DNA of 64,000 nucleotides from an uncultured Prevotellaceae bacterium (GTDB taxonomy: Bacteria > Bacteroidota > Bacteroidia > Bacteroidales > Bacteroidaceae), in contig ONCQ01000007.1 in NCBI GenBank assembly GCA_900316355.1, positions 1 to 64,000 of the forward strand. Reading direction: 5' to 3'. The position numbers were made by a program, and so were the translations under genes. This document shows, one piece after another, positions 32,545-40,800 of this stretch (position 1 is its first letter; every line of letters starts with the position of its first letter). Under the pieces are notes generated by a model. That model was not told where the DNA came from and searched no databases. It saw only the letters and a list, made by a program, of their open reading frames with translations.

Positions 32545-32886
32545 ATGATACGACAGTGCTTTATTATTTTCGGATGTCTGGCAGTCGGCGAGTTGCTGGT
32601 GTGGCTGACGGGCATCACCCTGCCCAGCAGCATCATTGGGATGCTGTTGCTGGCGGCGTTGCTGCAGATGAAGGCCATCAAGGTGGAGTGGGTGAAGGGT
32701 ATGTCGGACTTCCTCATCTCCAATATGGGCTTCTTCTTCGTGCCGCCCGGCGTGGCGCTGATGCTTTATCTGGATGTCATCAAGGCGGAGTTCGTGCCGA
32801 TTGTCGTGGCTACGGTGGTCAGCACGGTGCTGGTGCTCATCGTGACAGGGTGGACGCATCAGGGTTTTAAAAGATTGAAAGATTGA
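32545..32886 (+). CDS. lrgA: CidA/LrgA-family holin-like protein
   Basis: A 113-residue membrane protein with four hydrophobic helices and the family motif TLPSSIIGMLLLAALL. The segment SNMGFFFVPPGVALM is also typical. LrgA-type proteins work with LrgB in control of murein hydrolase export, membrane leakage or pyruvate transport. lrgB follows after 28 bases. A TTG at 32536 in the same frame is an alternative start; the ATG at 32545 was preferred. Confidence 0.9.
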   Translation: MIRQCFIIFGCLAVGELLVWLTGITLPSSIIGMLLLAALLQMKAIKVEWVKGMSDFLISNMGFFFVPPGVALMLYLDVIKAEFVPIVVATVVSTVLVLIVTGWTHQGFKRLKD

Positions 32887-32906
32887 GAGATTGAAAAATT
32901 GAAAGA
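32871..32906 (+). repeat. AGATTGAAA tandem repeat
   Basis: Four to five copies of AGATTGAAA/AGATTGAGA overlap the end of lrgA (its last residues KRLKD) and fill the lrgA-lrgB gap. Confidence 0.75.
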
Positions 32907-32914
32907 TAGAGGAA

Positions 32915-33610
32915 ATGGAGTTATTGCAGAATCATATCATCTTGTTGGCGCTGACCTTCGGCATCTTCTACGCTGCGCGGCAGCTGCAGAAATGGACGGG
33001 GTGGATTGTGCTGAATCCCATCCTCGTGACCATCGTGGTGCTGATCGGCTTGCTGAAGCTGACGGGCATCAGCTATGAGACGTATTCCGAGGCGGGCGGC
33101 TATATCGAGTTCTGGCTGAAACCGGCCATCGTGGCACTCGGTGTGCCGCTGTACCAGCATCTCGGCCAGATTCGCCGTCAGTTCCTGCCCATCTTCCTCT
33201 CGCAGCTGGCAGGCTGTATCGTAGGGCTGGTGAGTGTCGTGGGCATCGCACAGCTGACTGGGGCCTCGCGCGAGACCATCATCTCGCTGGCTCCAAAGTC
33301 CGTGACCACACCTATCGCCATGGAGGTGTGTCAGGCGATGGGCGGTATCCCGTCGCTCACGGCGGCCATCGTGGTCACCGTGGGGCTCTTCGGCGCCGTC
33401 TTCGGCTTCAAGGTCCTGGAGGTGTGGCACATCAAGAATCCATACTCTCAGGGCCTGAGCATCGGTACCGCCTCTCACGCTGTCGGCACATCGCGAGCGA
33501 TGGAGAAAGGGGAAACCTACGGTACCTATGCCTCGCTGGGGCTTATCCTGAACGGCTTGCTTACAGCCCTGCTTGCGCCTTTTATGTTGCAGATAATGCA
33601 CGTACTATAA
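32915..33610 (+). CDS. lrgB: LrgB-family membrane protein
   Basis: A 231-residue integral membrane protein of the LrgB/CidB family. It has the conserved SLAPKSVTTPIAMEVCQAMGGIPSL core near residues 125-150 and HAVGTSRAMEKGETYGTYASL near residue 190. It acts with LrgA in the inner membrane. The gene is second in the lrgA-lrgB pair and is followed within 15 bases by a secreted C1 peptidase gene. Confidence 0.93.
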   Translation: MELLQNHIILLALTFGIFYAARQLQKWTGWIVLNPILVTIVVLIGLLKLTGISYETYSEAGGYIEFWLKPAIVALGVPLYQHLGQIRRQFLPIFLSQLAGCIVGLVSVVGIAQLTGASRETIISLAPKSVTTPIAMEVCQAMGGIPSLTAAIVVTVGLFGAVFGFKVLEVWHIKNPYSQGLSIGTASHAVGTSRAMEKGETYGTYASLGLILNGLLTALLAPFMLQIMHVL

Positions 33611-33625
33611 TTTCATGAAACCCAG

Positions 33626-34768
33626 ATGGTAATGAAAATACATTCTATTTATGCTTTAATAGTTGCATCGCTGCTGACAATGTCGGCGTCGGCACAGGAA
33701 AACCTGCAGCGTGGCGCGCTCCTCTCGGATGCTAGCAAGTCCTTCCGGACGGTGAAGGAGATTCCCATCACGAGCGTGAAGAACCAGTATCGCAGTGGCA
33801 CCTGTTGGGCCTACGGCACGCTGGGATTCTTTGAGAGCGAGATATTGCGACAGACGGGCAAGACCTACGATCTGTGTGAGATGTTCGTGGTGAACCACGA
33901 CTACATGGACTGCGCCACCCATTATGTGCGAATGCACGGCTATAGCCAAATCTCGGAGGGCGGGGCGTGTGACGATGTGCTGGATGTGATCCGTCACTAC
34001 GGCATCTGCCCCGAGGAGGCGATGCCGGCTCCCGGCTCGCTGACGGGCGACTCGCTGGCCAACTTCAAGGTGTTCTTCCCGGAGCTGGAGCGCACGGTGC
34101 GCGGTATCGTCAGGGAGGGTGCGAAGGAGCCCCTGCCGCATTGGCGGGATAGTGTGCAGGCGGTCATCGAACGCTATGTGGGACGCTGCCCGGAATCGTT
34201 TGTATATGAGGGCCAGACGTACACGCCGCAGTCGTTTGCCGAGAGTCTGGGGCTGAACTTCGACGACTACGTGAGCCTGACGAGCTTCACACACCATCCG
34301 TTTGGCGAGTGGTTCATCATTGAGAGCCCCTACAAATGGCGACTCAAGCCCAGCTATAACATGCCTATTGATGAGTTGATGGACATCCTTGACACGGCGC
34401 TCGATGCAGGCTACACGGTGGCGTGGGGTGGTGATGTCTCAGGCGATTTCACGCGCACGGGGCTGGCGATGCTACCCGACAGCGTGCAGCCCTCGCAGCA
34501 GCTACGACAGGAACGATGGGACGACTGGCGCTTCACCTATGACCACGTGATGCTCATCTACGGCAAGGCTGTTGACGAGAACGGCAAACCGTTCTACATG
34601 GTGAAGAACTCGTGGGGCAAGTACGGACAGTACGACGGCATCTGGTATATGTCACGCGACTTCATGGCGCAGAACACCATCTATCTGTTCCTAAATCGCA
34701 ATGCGATAAAAAAGGAAGGCCCCACCCCTACCCCCTCCCCTGTTAGGGAGGGGAGTAGAAACCGTTGA
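33626..34768 (+). CDS. Secreted C1-family cysteine peptidase (bleomycin-hydrolase-like)
   Basis: A 380-residue protein with a signal peptide (MKIHSIYALIVASLLTMSASAQ). It has the papain-fold triad of the C1B group: Cys in YRSGTCWAYGTLGF, His in FTYDHVMLIYG and Asn in MVKNSWGKYG. It is probably an exported aminopeptidase or endopeptidase. The protein should end near FLNRNAIKK. Instead a GC-rich palindrome supplies the last residues (GPTPTPSPVREGSRNR) and a new stop 3 bases before the GH2 start. ATGs at 33626 and 33632 are both possible starts. Confidence 0.87.
   Translation: MVMKIHSIYALIVASLLTMSASAQENLQRGALLSDASKSFRTVKEIPITSVKNQYRSGTCWAYGTLGFFESEILRQTGKTYDLCEMFVVNHDYMDCATHYVRMHGYSQISEGGACDDVLDVIRHYGICPEEAMPAPGSLTGDSLANFKVFFPELERTVRGIVREGAKEPLPHWRDSVQAVIERYVGRCPESFVYEGQTYTPQSFAESLGLNFDDYVSLTSFTHHPFGEWFIIESPYKWRLKPSYNMPIDELMDILDTALDAGYTVAWGGDVSGDFTRTGLAMLPDSVQPSQQLRQERWDDWRFTYDHVMLIYGKAVDENGKPFYMVKNSWGKYGQYDGIWYMSRDFMAQNTIYLFLNRNAIKKEGPTPTPSPVREGSRNR
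34718..34763 (+). repeat. GC-rich palindrome forming the C-terminus of the C1 peptidase
   Basis: Forward copy, GGCCCCACCCCTACCCCC then TCCCCTGTTAGGGAGGGGAG. It provides the last 15 or so codons of the gene. Confidence 0.85.
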
Positions 34769-34771
34769 AAA

Positions 34772-37700
34772 ATGATGAGAAAGATATTTTTATTTATGCT
34801 GTTGCTGCTTGCTGTGAGCGTGGGAGCTACGGAGCGGCAGAAGCTCAATTTCAACGCTGATTGGCGGTTGTGCGTCGGTGACTTCGCGGAAGCGGCGAAG
34901 CCTGAGTTCGACGATAGCCAGTGGCAGCAGGTGACGTTGCCCTATGCCTTCAACGGAGACGAAGCGTTCCGCAAGGATATCGTGAATCTGACGGACACGA
35001 TCGTTTGGTATAGGAAGACGTTCGTAATGGACAATGGACAATTGACAATGGACAATTCCAAGGTGTTTGTGGAGTTCGAGGGCGTGAGGCAGGGAGCTGA
35101 CTTCTACCTGAACGGGCATCACCTGGGCTTCAGCGAGTATGGCGTGATGGCTTGCGGCTTCGACCTGACACCTTATATACAAGAAGGCGTAAACACGTTG
35201 GCTGTGCGTTGCGACAACTCGTGGAACTATCGTTCGCGTGAGTTCAACAGCCGCTACCAGTGGAACGACCGCAACTTCAACGCCAACTACGGCGGTATTC
35301 CCAAGAATGTCTATCTCCATATCACGGACAAACTCTACCAGACACTCCCGCTTTATTCGAACCTCGGCACGACGGGCACTTACGTCTATGCCACCGACTT
35401 CGACATCCCCAACCGCAAGGCTGTGATTCACGTCGAGTCAGAGGTGAAGAACGAGGACACGCATGCTCACGATGTGGCACTGATATTCATGCTTACCGAT
35501 GCCGATGGTAATGTGGTTGCCCGTGAGGAGAGTCCAGACTTCACACATATCGAACCCGGTCAGACGACAACGCTCAAGGCTGCGTCGGAGGTCCTGGGTC
35601 TTCATTTCTGGTCGTGGGGCTATGGCTATCTCTATACGGTGGAAACCCGTCTGAAGGAGGTGCCACCAGGCGGTGAAAGGATTGAATACCATGATCCCGT
35701 TATCACCCGTACGGGTTTCCGAAAGACCCACTTTGGCGAGGGCAAGATATGGTTGAACGACCGCGTGATGATGGTACATGGCTATGCGCAGCGCACATCC
35801 AACGAGTGGCCGGGCGTGGGACTGAGCGTGCCCGCTTGGCTCAGCGATTACTCAAACGGCCTGATGGTGGAGAGTGGCGGCAATATGGTGCGCTGGATGC
35901 ATGTGACACCCTGGAAGCAGGACATCGAGAGCTGCGACCGCGTGGGATTGCCGCAGGCGATGCCCGCCGGCGATGCCGAGAAGGATGTGGAGGGCGCCCG
36001 CTGGCAGCAGCGCACGGCCCTGATGCGCGATGCCATCATCTACAATCGTAACAACCCCTCGATACTCTTCTACGAGAGCGGCAATGAGAGCATCAGTCGC
36101 GAGCACATGCTGGAGATGAAGGCCATTCGCGACAAGTATGACCCGCATGGCGGTCGCGCTATCGGTAGTCGCGAGATGCTGGACATCGATGAGGCGGAGT
36201 ATGGCGGCGAGATGCTGTATATCAACAAGTCGAAGAAGCACCCGATGTGGGCCATGGAATATTGCCGCGACGAGGGCCTGCGCAAGTACTGGGATGCGTA
36301 CAGCTATCCCTACCATAAGGAAGGCGACGGCCCGCTCTATCGCGGTAAGCCCGCTACGGAATACAACCATAATATGGATGAGTTCGCCGTGGAGATGGTG
36401 CGCCGCTGGTACGACTACTGGCGTGAGCGTCCTGGAACAGGCACGCGTGTTTCCAGCGGTGGCGTGAAGATTGTGTTCAGCGACACGAACACCCACCATC
36501 GCGGCGAGTCGAACTACCGCACCAGCGGCGTCACCGATGCCATGCGCATTCCCAAAGATGCTTTCTTCGTACATCAGGTGATGTGGAATGGATGGGTGGA
36601 GCCGGAGGAGGCGAGGACATATATTGTGGGGCATTGGAGCCTCTCCCCCGACCCCTCTCCCGTGGGCGAGGGGAGTAGCTTGAAGAAGCCCGTGTATGTG
36701 GTATCGACGGCAGAGGACGTGGAGCTGTTCTTGAATGGGCGCTCGTTGGGAAAGGGGAAACAGCAGTATCGCTACCTGTTCACCTTCGAGAATGTACCTT
36801 TCGAGCCTGGCACGTTGGAGGCTGTTGGCTCCGATGGCAGTCGCTACAAACTGGAGACCGCAGGAGAGCCTTATCAACTGAAGCTGACGGCAATCGAGAA
36901 TCCTGAGGGAATCCAGGCTGATGGAGCCGATATGGTGCTTTTCCAGGTGGAGGTCGTGGATAGGCAAGGGCGTCGGTGTCCGCTGGATGACCGTATGGTT
37001 CATTTCGAACTCTCAGGAGAAGCTACGTGGATAGGTGGCATCGCCACCCGCAATAACCAGCAGTTGCAGCGACCCGACGAGAACCGCTCAGCGGAATTGC
37101 TCGATGCAGCCGCCACGAAGAACATCTCCGACAACTATGTCGGTGCAATGGCGCTGCCCGTGGAATGCGGTGTGAATCGGGTCCTTGTGCGAACAACCAC
37201 AAACGCTGGCCAAGTTTTGCTCACCGCCACCGCCGAGGGCGTGAAGCCTGCTACGATTGGAGTGAAAAGTGAAAGCGTGAAGAATGAAAAATCACTCCCA
37301 CAACTAACGCTGCCTTGTCAACTAACAAGGGGAGAAACGCCGCTTACGCCCTCCTACAAAGAGCAGGCGCGTGGCATAGAGATCGCTTCGGCGAAGGCCG
37401 GTTACGACAGCGAACACACATCCCGCAGCTTCGACGACAATGAGCTTTCCGAGTGGAAGAATGACGGTCGCCTTTCTACGGCCTGGATCACCTATCGCCT
37501 GAAGAAAAAAGCTGCCATCGATGACATCTGCCTCAAGCTTACCGGCTGGCGACTGCGCAGCTATCCGCTCGAAATATATGCTGGCAAGAAACTTATATGG
37601 AGCGGTGAGACGGAGCGCAGCCTCGGCTACATTCACCTCACGCCCAGCAAGCGTGTGAAGACCGACGAAATCACTATCCGCCTCAAGGGCGCTGGCAAGG

Positions 37701-37840
37701 ATGAGGATGCCTTCGGTGGTATCGTGGAGGTCGCCGAACCAGCTGCCGGCGAGCTCGACCTCTTCAAAGCCAAGAATGGCGGCGATACGAAGAATGAGCT
37801 CCGCATCGTAGAGATAGAATTCATAGAATCCCAAACATAA
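34772..37840 (+). CDS. Secreted glycoside hydrolase family 2 enzyme, probable rhamnogalacturonan side-chain beta-galactosidase
   Basis: A 1022-residue protein with a signal peptide (MMRKIFLFMLLLLAVSVGA). Domain order: sugar-binding jelly roll (to about 200), Ig-like domain (about 200-310), TIM barrel (about 310-620) with acid/base E439 in YESGNES and likely nucleophile in MWAMEYCRDEG, a DUF4982-like and an Ig-like domain, and a C-terminal discoidin-like domain (about 870-1020). Three repeat-derived inserts interrupt it: MDNGQLTMDN (85-96), LSPDPSPVGEGSS (621-636) and VKSESVKNEKS (829-841). It sits 3 bases after the C1 peptidase gene and 11 bases before the PL11 lyase gene. This suggests it trims galactose from rhamnogalacturonan-I; that is inference from context. 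Confidence 0.87.
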   Translation: MMRKIFLFMLLLLAVSVGATERQKLNFNADWRLCVGDFAEAAKPEFDDSQWQQVTLPYAFNGDEAFRKDIVNLTDTIVWYRKTFVMDNGQLTMDNSKVFVEFEGVRQGADFYLNGHHLGFSEYGVMACGFDLTPYIQEGVNTLAVRCDNSWNYRSREFNSRYQWNDRNFNANYGGIPKNVYLHITDKLYQTLPLYSNLGTTGTYVYATDFDIPNRKAVIHVESEVKNEDTHAHDVALIFMLTDADGNVVAREESPDFTHIEPGQTTTLKAASEVLGLHFWSWGYGYLYTVETRLKEVPPGGERIEYHDPVITRTGFRKTHFGEGKIWLNDRVMMVHGYAQRTSNEWPGVGLSVPAWLSDYSNGLMVESGGNMVRWMHVTPWKQDIESCDRVGLPQAMPAGDAEKDVEGARWQQRTALMRDAIIYNRNNPSILFYESGNESISREHMLEMKAIRDKYDPHGGRAIGSREMLDIDEAEYGGEMLYINKSKKHPMWAMEYCRDEGLRKYWDAYSYPYHKEGDGPLYRGKPATEYNHNMDEFAVEMVRRWYDYWRERPGTGTRVSSGGVKIVFSDTNTHHRGESNYRTSGVTDAMRIPKDAFFVHQVMWNGWVEPEEARTYIVGHWSLSPDPSPVGEGSSLKKPVYVVSTAEDVELFLNGRSLGKGKQQYRYLFTFENVPFEPGTLEAVGSDGSRYKLETAGEPYQLKLTAIENPEGIQADGADMVLFQVEVVDRQGRRCPLDDRMVHFELSGEATWIGGIATRNNQQLQRPDENRSAELLDAAATKNISDNYVGAMALPVECGVNRVLVRTTTNAGQVLLTATAEGVKPATIGVKSESVKNEKSLPQLTLPCQLTRGETPLTPSYKEQARGIEIASAKAGYDSEHTSRSFDDNELSEWKNDGRLSTAWITYRLKKKAAIDDICLKLTGWRLRSYPLEIYAGKKLIWSGETERSLGYIHLTPSKRVKTDEITIRLKGAGKDEDAFGGIVEVAEPAAGELDLFKAKNGGDTKNELRIVEIEFIESQT
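35026..35058 (+). repeat. GGACAATT repeat inside the GH2 gene
   Basis: Four copies of ATGGACAATTG-like words encode MDNGQLTMDN in the N-terminal domain. The same words occur in the PL11 gene at 42141. Confidence 0.8.
36636..36679 (+). repeat. GC-rich palindrome inside the GH2 gene
   Basis: Forward copy, CTCTCCCCCGACCCCTCTCC then CGTGGGCGAGGGGAG. It lies just after the catalytic barrel. Confidence 0.85.
37258..37292 (+). repeat. AGTGAAAA repeat inside the GH2 gene
   Basis: Words AGTGAAAAGTGAAAGCGTGA and AGAATGAAAAATC encode VKSESVKNEKS between the Ig-like and discoidin-like domains. Confidence 0.8.
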
Positions 37841-37851
37841 AAACATTTCCC

Positions 37852-40800
37852 ATGTCACGAATTTTCAATTTCTTCCTGTTGGCAGGTTTGTCTTTGCTGC
37901 CGCAGATGGTCGGCGCTCAGCGCTATCAGCAGCCGCTGGACCGCGGTGTGGTGGCCGTGAACCGTTCGGGGAGCACCATTCGTAGTGCCTCGTCGGCAGG
38001 CGGTACGGGTAATCTCATCTCCTGGCGTAAGCTGGCGCAAGAGCCCGAGGGTACCACCTACAATGTATATAAGCGTTCGGCGGGTTCGTCGGAGTACACG
38101 AAGATGACATCGAAGCCGCTGGCGGTGACGTGCTATGTGCCATCATCGCTCGCGACGAATACGGAATATGCCGTGGCGGCTGTCAGCCCCGACGGCGTGG
38201 AGGGCCCTATCAGCAAGCCGTTCCTCTACAAGACGCAACCGTATCCCAACGTGTGGCTGAACATCGATTTCGACAACACGGTGATACCCCGCAATGACTA
38301 CCGCACTAAGTTCTGCTGGCCGATGGACACAGACGGCGACGGTGAGTACGATGCTGTCGTCGTGGACCGTCTGTTCGCCGGAGCAGACGTAGGCGAGGAG
38401 GACACAGAGAACACGGCCACCACGACGCACAAGATTCAGGCTTACCGCTTCACGGGCGAACTGCTGTGGACGGTGGATATGGGCCCGAACGTGAATATAT
38501 GTGCCGGACAGAATGATATGGTGGTGGCGTGGGACATCAACTGCGACGGGCGTTGCGAGGTGATGATCAAGAGCTCGGACGGCACCCGCTTCTGGGACAA
38601 GCAGAACGAGACGTGGGGCAAGTATGCCAAGGGCAGCGCCACGGCCGACGTAGATGGCGATGGTGTGGTCGATTACCGCACACATGGGACGCGCGTGCCG
38701 CCGTTCTATGTCTCTGTCATCGATGGCCTCACGGGCGAGGAGATAGACTGCAATGAATTGAAATATAGCGAGGTTCACGATGGCTCAGACACCTATACGC
38801 GCAATTCGCGAGCCAACTACATGAGCTTCGGCTATGCTGCGATGGACGGTCACTTCGCCATCTGCTATCTCGACGGCATCCATCCCTCGCTGGTGATGGA
38901 GTGCCTGGATCGCGACAACAACAAGACGCACCATAACTATGTCTTCACGTGGGACTACGACTGGAATGGCACTGCCGCCTCCAACTGGCATCACTCCCAC
39001 ACTTGGAGTCGCAACGACAAGCGCCCCTGGCCCGCTGAGTTCCATATGCTCCGCGTGGCTGACGTCGATGGCGACGGCACCGACGAGATGATACAGGGTG
39101 GCTACAGCGTGAATCCCCACACGGGTTGGTTTGCCAGTCCCAGCATCGGGCACGGCGATCGCTTCGTGCTGAGCGATATCGACCCCGACCGTCCAGGGCT
39201 GGAGGTCTATGCCATCCAGCAGAGCGCGCTGTTGGGACAGCTGCTCTACGACGCTCGCACAGCCGAGCACATCAAAGAATGGTACCTGCCCAGCGTTTAT
39301 GATGTGGGACGTGGTGCTTGCCTCGATATGAACGCCTCGCGCAAGGGCTATGAGATTCTGAGCTATGCCGACGAATTCGTTTATGACTGCAAGGGCGAGA
39401 AGACTGGGCAGACGCGCTCGGGCTCCACGTACGAGGGCTGCTGGTGGGACGGCGACCTGCAGCGCGAATGGCTCGACTCACCAGGCGGAAGCGGATGGGG
39501 CACGAACCTGATGGTGTCGAAGGTACTGGGTTCGCGACTGGCCGAGTTCTCGCAGGAGAGCAGCTGGGCTACGCACGCCGCCACAGGCACACGTCCCGCT
39601 TTCATGGGAGATATCATAGGCGACTGGCGCGAGGAGGTGCTGCTGGCCATGCAGGACGACAATGTCTGCACAGGCCTCGTAGGCTATACCACTGCGATGT
39701 CCACCAGCTATAGCATTTACTGTCTGCAACAAGACCCGCACTATCGCGGCGACTGCACCACACGCGGCTACTACCAGCATCCCAATACCGGTTTCTATCT
39801 GGGCGGCGGAATGCCTATGCCGCCGTTGCCGCCGGTGTTTGAGGCGGAGGTGCGCAACGAGATGGCCAGCGGCAAGAGCGTGATGTTCGACCTGCAGAAT
39901 GCCAATGGTTCCATCTTCGACGTGAATGGCGAAGCTCCGACGACCCTTTATCTGATGAACCCGATCGGTCGCGACTATACCTTCAAAGGCACAGGTACCA
40001 CAGGCACGGGCCAGCTCATCAAGTCGATGCAGGGAAAGGTTACGTTTAGCTGCGACCTGGGACATACGGGCAAGAACCTTATCAGCGAGGGCACGCTGGA
40101 GGTGAATGGACAGATAGCTGGCCCCGTGGAACTGCGTGCCAGAGGTACACTGAGCGGCAATGCCACGCTGAAGGACACCATCACCTTCGAGGGCGCATTG
40201 AACTATGAGGGCTGCCGACTGATGCCAACGTCCGTCATCACGTCCAAGAAGAACGTGGTGATTCCCGGCAACGTATATATAGAGGTAAGTGCTGCCGAAG
40301 GGCAGTGTGGCAAATTGATGGTCGAGGGCGACTTGACCTTTAAGACGACCAACTACATCACCGTGAGTCTGGCCAATCAGGAAGCCACCAGCTATGTTAT
40401 CGCCGAGTGCACAGGCACGCTGACCTGCGATGTGACAAAGCTGAAGACACGCGGGTTGGAGGGTGTAAACTACGACCTCGTGGTGGAGGATAACAAGCTG
40501 TTGCTCGTCATCAACGAGACACGCGAGCCGCAGGGGAATGTCGTGTGGACGGGTGCCGAGTCTGCCACCTGGAACTTCAAGGCCAAGAACTTCGCTACGG
40601 ACACGCCGACGGCATTCGTCAGCGGCGACGCTGTGGTGTTCAATGCCGAAGGCTTGAAGAAAACCATCACGGTGCCCGAGATGATGGTCATCGGCGGTGT
40701 TACCTTCGACAGCGGCACTTACACCCTCTCTGGCGAAGGTGGGCTGAGCGGCGAGGGCGACCTGACGGTGAACAAGGATGCTGCCGTGACGCTGAATATG

